Shown: positions 6,425 through 11,714 of the stretch, one piece after another
Numbering within the stretch: the stretch's first letter is position 1
Layout of the letters: each line of letters begins with the position of its first letter
Position numbers and translations under genes: made by a program
Origin: Cytophagales bacterium
Lineage (GTDB): Bacteria; Bacteroidota; Bacteroidia; Cytophagales; 172606-1
DNA length: 11,714 bases
NCBI GenBank assembly: GCA_025455595.1
Contig: JALOMD010000039.1
Location: forward strand, 1-11,714
Direction of reading: 5' to 3'
Notes under the pieces: model-generated
Told to the model about the DNA's origin: nothing
Database searches by the model: none
What the model saw: only the letters and a program-made list of their open reading frames with translations

Positions 6425-8716
6425 ATGGACATCCCGAAAATATACGAACTAAACCAAGAAGCCTACCAAAACCCGTTGGATGTGCGATGGCTGCAAATGC
6501 CCACGGCGGGAAACTATCTGAAACACCTCGCCCGCTTTCCGAACATCGAATGGCTCGACTGTGTGGCCGACTCGCAAACCACGGAATGGCCGCTGCTGGC
6601 CCAGTTGCCACACTTGCACACACTGAATATCCGGTTCTTCGCGGTGACGGTTCCCGAAGTGTTCTTCGAGATGCGCGGTTTGAAAACCCTGTCTGTTTCC
6701 GGCTCTTTCTATTTTCTTATTGACAAAATCCATCAATTACAAGATTTACAGCATTTTTCTATCACCAACACTTCTCCTGTTGCAGACGGAGCCATTCAAT
6801 GGTTGGAAAAAGCAAAGCAGTCCGGGGAAGAGTACGAGTACCCCGTATTCCCCCAGTCGGTTTTCCAAATCAGGAACTTGGAATCGCTCCGCATAAACAT
6901 GCCTTACTTGCAATTTCTGCCAAATGATGCCTTTCTGAATTTTGACAAAATCAGGGAAATTTCACTGACTTACAACAAAATAAACCCGAACGTTATAGAA
7001 AATATTTTTTCCCGAAAAACGCTTGAAACGCTGTCGCTTGACCTGCAACACCACACTCAGAAAGCTGTTCCGCTGACAGAGTTGCCCGCGTCTGTCGGGC
7101 AACTTGAACACTTGAACGATTTGGATTTGGCAAGACACGGCCTGCGTTCTTTGCCGGAGACCTTCAACCGGCTGGTCAATCTCGAACGGCTCAATTTGAG
7201 CGGCAACCGGTTCAAAACGTTCCCTTTTGAAGTTTCCAATTTCAAAAAGCTGCGGAAGCTTGACCTGAGCTACAACAAAATAGACGCTTTGCCCGAAGGA
7301 CTGATTTATCTTGAAAACATAGAAACGCTTAATTTGAGAGGCAATCCGATTGCCAAACATCCGGTTTACAGAAAAGGCGAGCCGGCGGTGGCGTTTCTCA
7401 AGAAAATACAAGGGTTGTCGCCGGCCGCCAAAAAAGCGGCTTGGGCGGTGTTTGCAGACGAAAAAGACACGGTGAAAGAAACGGTTCTTGATTTGCTTCT
7501 GCACGCCCTCACGGTGGATTTGCAATTATTCCAGCGGGCCGTTCACAATCTGTTGAACCAACGATTGAAAAATCCGTTTGAACAAACAGATGCAATAGAA
7601 CAGCCCGTGCTTTGGCTCGTGGGAAGGAAGTTTTTCGGCCTGACGAAAGCCGAACTGATGGAAAGGCTCATTTCACAGGAAATTACTGTCAAAAATGATT
7701 TTTCGACAGAAGTAACGCACATTGTATTGGGCGAGGTCGTTGCCAAAAGCAGCGTTTCCAAAATTACCGGTGCTTTGATTCCGCTCGCCACCGCCGACCA
7801 CCTGAAGTTGTTTTTGGAACGATTGGAAAATCCGTACCTGAAACAAGCCGACGAGCCGCTGGCCGACAATCTGTTGCGGCTTCTGAACTCGGCGGAGGAA
7901 AGCAATGTGAAACTGGCCCTGCAAATGCTGGAAACCGGCGGAATCCCGGACGATCTTCTATATCGTGTGTTCTGTCTGTGTTTTTACAAGATTTGGGGCG
8001 AGTATAATTTGGCTCCCGACCTGCGCCGCACGTTTGAAAAAACAGGCCCGCCGCACATGGTGCGTCTGACCAAGCAGCTTTGGCAAAAAGAAAGCGAAAA
8101 ACTGTCCGCAGCGTTGTTGCAACAGGATTCGCTGGACAAAAAGCGTCTGTTCGATGCTGCTTTCTATTTCTTTGAGCCTGCGATTGGAATCAGGCTCAGT
8201 CAGCACGACCGACAGCCGCCAACGGAAGAAGAAACGCGGCTGTCTTGGTGGATGCGTTTTTTCAAAAGCTTGGTCATTGAAATATCAAAAACCGACAGTG
8301 AACTGACAGATTATGTTTTTGAACTTTGCAAACAGAGAAAGGTTTTTGAAGCCATGCTTGAACAGCGTCAGGTTTTGTTTACGTGGCTGGAGGCGAAAGG
8401 GAAAATTCAAGAACACGTTGCTGAACTGTTGATTGAAAACAGGACGTTGGATGTTCGCCAGCTTTGGTTTAATCCGCTGTGGTTGCCGCTGTCTATGCCG
8501 ATAGAAATTATTCTGATGGACACTTATACTTTCAGGTACACGTACAAGCGAACGATACAGCATTACGGATCCATACAGCATTTGAAGAAAATACGGCTGG
8601 AGGAAGCGAAGTTCGGCCACGACAGTATAGACGAGGCACTGGGGCTTTGGCAGAAATACGCGCCGCACATAGAGATTTTTCCAGTGGATTCTCCTAAATT
8701 AAAATTGCCGTTTTAA
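6425..8716 (+). CDS. Long LRR / BRCT-like / helical protein, divergent paralogue 4
   Basis: A 763-residue relative of the three preceding genes with a different architecture. It lacks the N-terminal module with the PDCxG motif and instead has a long LRR solenoid over about 38-310. The best units are LERLNLSGNRFKTFP, LRKLDLSYNKIDALP and IETLNLRGNPIAKHP (about 253-313). A helical linker (about 320-385) leads to a BRCT-like module at about 393-465 (LWLVGRK, VTHIVLGE, LATADHLKLFL) and the family motif NVKLALQMLETGGIPDDL (494-511). The C-terminal 250 residues are helical and do not match paralogues 1-3. The frame is open upstream to 6230, but that stretch translates two repeat copies, so ATG 6425 is chosen. 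The stop codon (8714-8716) lies inside repeat copy 6. No signal peptide is visible. Cytoplasmic scaffold or sensor is inference. Confidence 0.83.
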   Translation: MDIPKIYELNQEAYQNPLDVRWLQMPTAGNYLKHLARFPNIEWLDCVADSQTTEWPLLAQLPHLHTLNIRFFAVTVPEVFFEMRGLKTLSVSGSFYFLIDKIHQLQDLQHFSITNTSPVADGAIQWLEKAKQSGEEYEYPVFPQSVFQIRNLESLRINMPYLQFLPNDAFLNFDKIREISLTYNKINPNVIENIFSRKTLETLSLDLQHHTQKAVPLTELPASVGQLEHLNDLDLARHGLRSLPETFNRLVNLERLNLSGNRFKTFPFEVSNFKKLRKLDLSYNKIDALPEGLIYLENIETLNLRGNPIAKHPVYRKGEPAVAFLKKIQGLSPAAKKAAWAVFADEKDTVKETVLDLLLHALTVDLQLFQRAVHNLLNQRLKNPFEQTDAIEQPVLWLVGRKFFGLTKAELMERLISQEITVKNDFSTEVTHIVLGEVVAKSSVSKITGALIPLATADHLKLFLERLENPYLKQADEPLADNLLRLLNSAEESNVKLALQMLETGGIPDDLLYRVFCLCFYKIWGEYNLAPDLRRTFEKTGPPHMVRLTKQLWQKESEKLSAALLQQDSLDKKRLFDAAFYFFEPAIGIRLSQHDRQPPTEEETRLSWWMRFFKSLVIEISKTDSELTDYVFELCKQRKVFEAMLEQRQVLFTWLEAKGKIQEHVAELLIENRTLDVRQLWFNPLWLPLSMPIEIILMDTYTFRYTYKRTIQHYGSIQHLKKIRLEEAKFGHDSIDEALGLWQKYAPHIEIFPVDSPKLKLPF

Positions 8717-8735
8717 GCAATTTTTGCCCAAAACG
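8709..8735 (-). repeat. CGTTTT...AAAACG palindromic repeat, copy 6 (reversed), over a stop codon
   Basis: CGTTTT (8709-8714) and AAAACG (8730-8735) flank AAGCAATTTTTGCCC. The T-rich centre shows this copy is reversed relative to copies 1-5. It overlaps the last two codons and the TAA stop of paralogue 4. Confidence 0.75.
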
Positions 8736-8762
8736 AATAGCAGCAGAACACAAGTAGATTGA

Positions 8763-8830
8763 CTCTGCGCCTTTGCGTGAAAAAAGTCTCTCGCAAAGGC
8801 GCAAAGGGTTTCGCAAAGGACGCAGAGAGG
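8763..8830. repeat. CGCAAAGG palindromic element
   Basis: Arms TGCGCCTTTGCG (8766-8777) and CGCAAAGGCGCA (8792-8803) are a perfect 12-base inverted repeat. An outer pair, CTCTGCG (8763-8769) and CGCAGAG (8821-8827), is also perfect. CGCAAAGG occurs three times (8792, 8800 and 8812), the first two in tandem. Elements of this sequence are widespread between genes in Bacteroidota and cyanobacteria (general knowledge, not checked here). It fills most of the 153-base gap before the next gene. Confidence 0.75.
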
Positions 8831-8869
8831 AAAATATCCGACAACGACTATTCATTTGACACTTATTCT

Positions 8870-10189
8870 ATGCAAAACATTATAGACGAAGTGGCCCGCG
8901 TAGGTGTGGAGTTCATTCTGAACGAGCCGTATTACGCGCATTTCCTGTCAAGCCTCAACAAGCAGATCGACCACTCGTTCGGCACTATGGCCGTGGGCGT
9001 AAACGGCGACACGTATGTGCTGTACGTAAATCCGAAGTTTTGGACAGAAGTGCTGGTTTCCAAAGAGTTGCGCCTCGGTTTGGTGAAGCACGAAGTGTTG
9101 CATCTGGTGTTCAAGCACGTGACGCGGCTGGAAAAACACCACATTCCCTTCATGTACAACGTGGCCGCCGATTTGGTTGTCAATCAGTACATCACGCGCA
9201 GCCATTTGCCGCAGACGGGTATGTTTCTGGACACGTTTCCCGAACTGGAACTGGAGCCGTTTGAAACCACTGATTACTATTATGAAAAACTGAAAAAAGT
9301 GTGGGATAGCAAAGGCTGTTGCAACAACAAATGCGAGTGGCCGCCCAAAGACGGCAGCGGTTCCGGCGCAGGCACAGGCGGGCAAACCGGAAACAGCGAA
9401 TCCACTGATGATTTGGGCAGAAATCAAGAAAAACCCACCGAAAATGCCTACAATCTGCTGGTACACCTGAACGACAACTGGACAGAAGAAATGCTGCGGC
9501 ACAAAGGCTGGGAAATTCTGTCGCGACTGAATCCGGTGGACAAAAGTATTTACGACATGCAATTGGACAATCTGATCCGCATCTCTGTGGAACGTGCCGG
9601 ACAGAAAGGAATAGGCAAATTGCCCGCGCATTTGCAGCGGTATTTGGAGCAATTCGTATTACGCAAGATTCCGCAACTGAACTGGCGCAAAGCGATGCGT
9701 ATTTTTTCGGAGAGCAGCCGCAAGACGTACATCAAAAACACGCTGAAAAAGCCATCGAAACGATACGGGACTGTGCCGGGCATCAAGGTGAAACGCAAGC
9801 AGAAAGTACTGCTGGCGATAGACACATCGGGCAGCATCAGGAATGAGGAATTGACTGTCTTTTTCAGTGAAATCTATCACATCTGGCGCACCGGAGCTGA
9901 AGTGCGCATTGTGGAATGCGATGCGGACATTGGCAATATTTACGAATACAGAGGCGTGACACCCAAAGCCGTGACGGGCGGCGGCGGCACCAGCTTCGAT
10001 CCGCCGCTGGTCTATGCAAATACAGAGTATTTGCCCGACATGATGATTTATTTCACCGACGGCTACGGAGCCGTGCCACAGATGCAACTGCGTTTTCCGC
10101 TGCTGTGGGTGATTACTAAACAGGGAATTGACCAAAGCGACGAGATTTTCCAGAAACTGCCGGGCCGACGGGTGAAATTGCGGGAATAG
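8870..10189 (+). CDS. DUF2201-type protein: HExxH metallopeptidase-like domain plus VWA domain
   Basis: A 439-residue protein matching the two-domain DUF2201 layout. The N-terminal domain holds HEVLH at 74-78 (zinc-binding HExxH) followed by NVAADLVVNQY (97-107), where the family usually supplies a further metal ligand. The middle (about 145-190) is a Gly/Ser/Asn-rich linker with a small cysteine cluster (GCCNNKC). The C-terminal VWA domain (about 312-439) has every MIDAS element: DTSGS (318-322), T374 in GGGGTSFDPP, and D397 in YFTDGYG. There is no signal peptide. Such proteins are typically encoded beside a MoxR-type AAA+ ATPase, which is thought to drive or be regulated by the VWA partner; none is found in this window. 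ATG 8870 is chosen because the in-frame extension back to 8759 merely translates the CGCAAAGG element. Peptidase activity is inferred from the motif only. Confidence 0.88.
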   Translation: MQNIIDEVARVGVEFILNEPYYAHFLSSLNKQIDHSFGTMAVGVNGDTYVLYVNPKFWTEVLVSKELRLGLVKHEVLHLVFKHVTRLEKHHIPFMYNVAADLVVNQYITRSHLPQTGMFLDTFPELELEPFETTDYYYEKLKKVWDSKGCCNNKCEWPPKDGSGSGAGTGGQTGNSESTDDLGRNQEKPTENAYNLLVHLNDNWTEEMLRHKGWEILSRLNPVDKSIYDMQLDNLIRISVERAGQKGIGKLPAHLQRYLEQFVLRKIPQLNWRKAMRIFSESSRKTYIKNTLKKPSKRYGTVPGIKVKRKQKVLLAIDTSGSIRNEELTVFFSEIYHIWRTGAEVRIVECDADIGNIYEYRGVTPKAVTGGGGTSFDPPLVYANTEYLPDMMIYFTDGYGAVPQMQLRFPLLWVITKQGIDQSDEIFQKLPGRRVKLRE

Positions 10190-10260
10190 CCCGGCCTCCC
10201 CCCAACCCCCTCCGAAGGAGGGGGCTTAAAAACTCTCCCTTCGGGGGTTGGAGGGATTTT
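10190..10260 (+). terminator. C/G-rich hairpin repeat, possible terminator after the DUF2201 gene
   Basis: An inner stem CCCCCTCC (10206-10213), loop GAA, GGAGGGGG (10217-10224) competes with a longer outer stem, CCAACCCCC (10202-10210) facing GGGGGTTGG (10243-10251). The outer stem is followed by AGGGATTTT. It begins directly after the stop codon. The stem plus T-run suits an intrinsic terminator, but the sequence is also a common interspersed repeat type in Bacteroidota, so either reading is possible. The rest of the gap to 10352 is AT-rich with no other structure that I can support. Confidence 0.5.
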
Positions 10261-10352
10261 AACATAATTTAACTACAGCATTGCAATTGAAGCAACACAT
10301 AGGCGTTATCAGTTCATTGGCTTTTTGTTCCCACCTTTAACTTTTATTTGCC

Positions 10353-10727
10353 ATGTTGTCTTCCATTCTTCTTTGGTTCCGGCCTCTGAACAGGCGGAAT
10401 GTCTTTGTTTTTGTATTGCTTGCGGCGGGACTGAGTTTAGCGGCTCGGTCTTTGGTCTCTACAGACCAAACCCATCATTTTCCACCTCAAAACAACAACC
10501 CTATGAACCCAGAAACGACAATGCAATGGAAAGTAAGCTTGGACAATACGTATTTTACCAAAGACCGGAAAGAACTGTATTTGTACGTGGATTTGAAGGC
10601 CAAGAAAGCCGAGAAAAAAGCCGAACGCACGCCGTTGAATCTCTCATTGGTGCTGGACAGGAGCGGCTCTATGGGTGGCGACAAGATTAAATACGCCCGA
10701 AGAAAACGCAACAGAAAAACTATGTGA
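10353..10727 (+). CDS. N-terminal part of the broken VWA protein, with signal peptide
   Basis: A 124-residue frame. Residues 1-33 look like a Sec signal peptide: basic NRR at 13-15, then a hydrophobic core (VFVFVLLAAGLSLA). No lipobox cysteine is present. A mature N-terminal strand region (MQWKVSLDNTYFTKD, 57-71) and a lysine-rich stretch (KAKKAEKKAERT) precede the first VWA strand, LNLSLVLDRSGSMGGDKIKYA (95-115), with the MIDAS DxSxS at 102-106. The last nine residues (RRKRNRKTM) are out-of-frame sequence after the deletion junction. A start at ATG 10503 would drop the signal peptide and is less likely. Confidence 0.55.
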   Translation: MLSSILLWFRPLNRRNVFVFVLLAAGLSLAARSLVSTDQTHHFPPQNNNPMNPETTMQWKVSLDNTYFTKDRKELYLYVDLKAKKAEKKAERTPLNLSLVLDRSGSMGGDKIKYARRKRNRKTM

Positions 10728-11578
10728 ACCGTGTATTGCTGCTTTCGGACGGCTTGGCAAACCAAGGCATCACTGACGAAAAAGTGTTGCAACAATTGGC
10801 ACGCCAGAAAAATACGGAGGACAACATGACACTGTCCGCCTTTGGCGTAGGGGCTGATTTCAATGAATCGCTGATGACCAATCTGGCCGAATTTGGCAGC
10901 GGCAACTATTATTTCATTGATTCGCCTGACAAGATTCCGTCTATTTTCGCCAAGGAATTGCAGGGATTGTTATCAGTGGTGGTGCAAAACACGCTGCTGA
11001 AAATCAAGTTTCCGAGCCGGCATTTGTCTGTGAACAAAACGTTCGGCTATCCGGGAGAAGTGAAAGGCGACGAATTGGTTTTTGACTTGAAAGATGTGTT
11101 TTCGGAAGAGCAAAAAGCCATTCTGATTAAGTTTTCTGTAAAAGAACCTATCGTGGAAGAAGCTGTTTTTGAATCCACGCTTACGTATGATGACGCGGCC
11201 ACGTTCCAGCGGGTGAGCAACACGGAAAAGTCAAAGTTGACAGTCACTTCAGACGAATCTCTGTTTGCCCGTTCGTTTGACAAAGATGTGTTGCAAAACA
11301 TTGTTCTATTTGAAAACAACGAACGACTTGAAAATGCCATGGCCGACGTAGATCACGGCCACTATGACAAGGCAAAACAGACGATTTTGATTATCAAATC
11401 GGAAATGGAGGTGCGAATGAAAGAGCTTCCGGCCAATGCCGAACTGAAACGCCAGTACGAGACGGTGACGGAATACGAAAAACAAGTGGAAAAGGCCAAA
11501 ACCATGTCTGCTGAAGATCTGAAGATGAGTCAGAAAATGAGCAAAAGCTCCAATTACATGATTCGCAAGCGGAAGTAG
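10724..11578 (+). CDS. C-terminal part of the broken VWA protein
   Basis: A 284-residue frame containing the second half of the VWA fold: NRVLLLSDGLANQGITDEKV, LSAFGVGADFNESLMTNLAE and GSGNYYFIDSPDKIPSIFAKEL. This pattern is typical of secreted VWA proteins of the chloride-channel-like group. A beta-rich region (about 95-180) and a lysine/glutamate-rich helical tail (about 205-284), possibly coiled coil, follow. The GTG at 10724 is just the first initiator in frame; family sequence continues upstream of it, so it is not a real start. Without the first half it lacks the DxSxS metal site. Confidence 0.55.
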   Translation: MNRVLLLSDGLANQGITDEKVLQQLARQKNTEDNMTLSAFGVGADFNESLMTNLAEFGSGNYYFIDSPDKIPSIFAKELQGLLSVVVQNTLLKIKFPSRHLSVNKTFGYPGEVKGDELVFDLKDVFSEEQKAILIKFSVKEPIVEEAVFESTLTYDDAATFQRVSNTEKSKLTVTSDESLFARSFDKDVLQNIVLFENNERLENAMADVDHGHYDKAKQTILIIKSEMEVRMKELPANAELKRQYETVTEYEKQVEKAKTMSAEDLKMSQKMSKSSNYMIRKRK

Positions 11579-11616
11579 TTGTTACAGCTTGGTTATCCTG
11601 ATTTTGGCTGAAAAAA

Positions 11617-11649
11617 TAGCGTTTTGGGCGTTTTTTGCCCAAAACGCTA
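11617..11649 (-). repeat. CGTTTT...AAAACG palindromic repeat, copy 7 (reversed, most perfect)
   Basis: Arms TAGCGTTTTGGGC (11617-11629) and GCCCAAAACGCTA (11637-11649) are a perfect 13-base inverted repeat around the loop GTTTTTT. It is the least degenerate copy and shows the family's full stem. It lies 38 bases after the stop of the VWA gene and is reversed relative to copies 1-5. As RNA it would form a strong hairpin, but no T-tract follows. Confidence 0.85.
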
Positions 11650-11673
11650 ATAGAAACCATATAGTATCAAAAT

Positions 11674-11714
11674 ATGGCAACGTTACGTGATTCGTGTCAA
11701 AAGAACCTCACCCC
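11674..11714 (+). CDS. Possible start of a further gene, cut by the window end
   Basis: ATG 11674 opens a frame (MATLRDSCQKNLTP) that runs to the end of the window without a stop. It is only about 13 codons, with no ribosome binding site and no recognisable family. It is listed because its position after the last repeat copy fits a gene start. It could equally be chance. Confidence 0.2.
   Translation, partial: MATLRDSCQKNLT

Larger units (their letters stand above)
10353..11578 (+). pseudogene. Exported VWA-domain protein with an internal deletion and frameshift
   Basis: Two frames (10353-10727 and 10724-11578) are the two ends of one VWA protein. The upstream frame ends its recognisable sequence at GGDKIKYA (about 10697). 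The downstream frame is recognisable from KKTQQKNYVNRVLLLSDG, which begins near 10700 and precedes the first possible initiator (GTG 10724). The MIDAS motif DRSGS and the later SDG are only about 31 codons apart, against roughly 110 in intact relatives. So about 75-80 codons are missing, including the strand with the conserved MIDAS threonine. The frames on either side differ, so the loss is not a multiple of three. Intact relatives are typically secreted or periplasmic VWA proteins. It is probably inactive as it stands, unless the deletion is an assembly artefact. Confidence 0.75.

Noticed and set aside
8759..8869. In-frame TTG extension of the DUF2201 gene
   Set aside because: It translates the CGCAAAGG palindromic element and resembles no part of the family.
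10317..10345. Possible Bacteroidota promoter: TTG at 10317 and TAACTTTT at 10338
   Set aside because: The match to the TTG / TAnnTTTG pattern is imperfect, and it would start transcription almost at the ATG. Too weak to call.
10325..10690. A 121-codon + strand frame overlapping the start of the VWA pseudogene
   Set aside because: The overlapping frame at 10353 has a signal peptide and VWA motif; this one has neither.
34..11660. Many open frames of 60-265 codons on the - strand across the whole window
   Set aside because: They lie opposite the strong + strand genes, have no recognisable domains and show no consistent start. They are antisense shadows.

Overview
The window looks like an accessory region of a Bacteroidota chromosome, probably a free-living or filamentous type such as Cytophagales or Saprospirales. 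This is inferred from three things: no Shine-Dalgarno sequences before the start codons, intergenic palindromes of kinds common in that phylum (CGCAAAGG runs, GTAGAGACA palindromes, CCCCCTCC/GGAGGGGG hairpins), and the protein families present. No taxon marker gene is present. All credible genes are on the + strand.

Layout. Positions 67-8716 hold four tandem paralogues of one large family: 67-1989, 2234-4171, 4247-6221 (frameshifted) and 6425-8716. Each has a leucine-rich-repeat (LRR) block, a helical linker, a BRCT-like module and a helical region with the conserved motif N-[VI]-K-L-A...GGIPD. The first three also share an N-terminal module and a C-terminal module that the fourth lacks. Then comes 8870-10189, a DUF2201-type protein with an HExxH metallopeptidase-like N-terminal domain and a VWA domain with a complete MIDAS. 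Last is 10353-11578, an exported VWA protein that has lost the middle of its VWA domain and is split into two frames. A new gene may begin at 11674.

Between the genes lies a family of seven short palindromic repeats with arms CGTTTTGGGC / GCCCAAAACG. Five are in one orientation (2022, 2198, 4195, 6245, 6350) and two are reversed (8709, 11617). They sit in every gap between the LRR paralogues, at the stop codon of the fourth, and after the last VWA gene. Other palindromes fill the remaining intergenic DNA.

How the genes may work together (inference). DUF2201/VWA proteins usually partner a MoxR-type AAA+ ATPase, and such modules are often found with large repeat-containing proteins. The LRR-BRCT paralogues could be a duplicating set of sensor or adaptor proteins feeding an ATPase-VWA machine. 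No ATPase is in this window, so the core of the system would have to lie outside it. One LRR paralogue and one VWA gene are broken, and the third paralogue is a mosaic of the first two, so the locus appears to turn over by duplication, recombination and decay.
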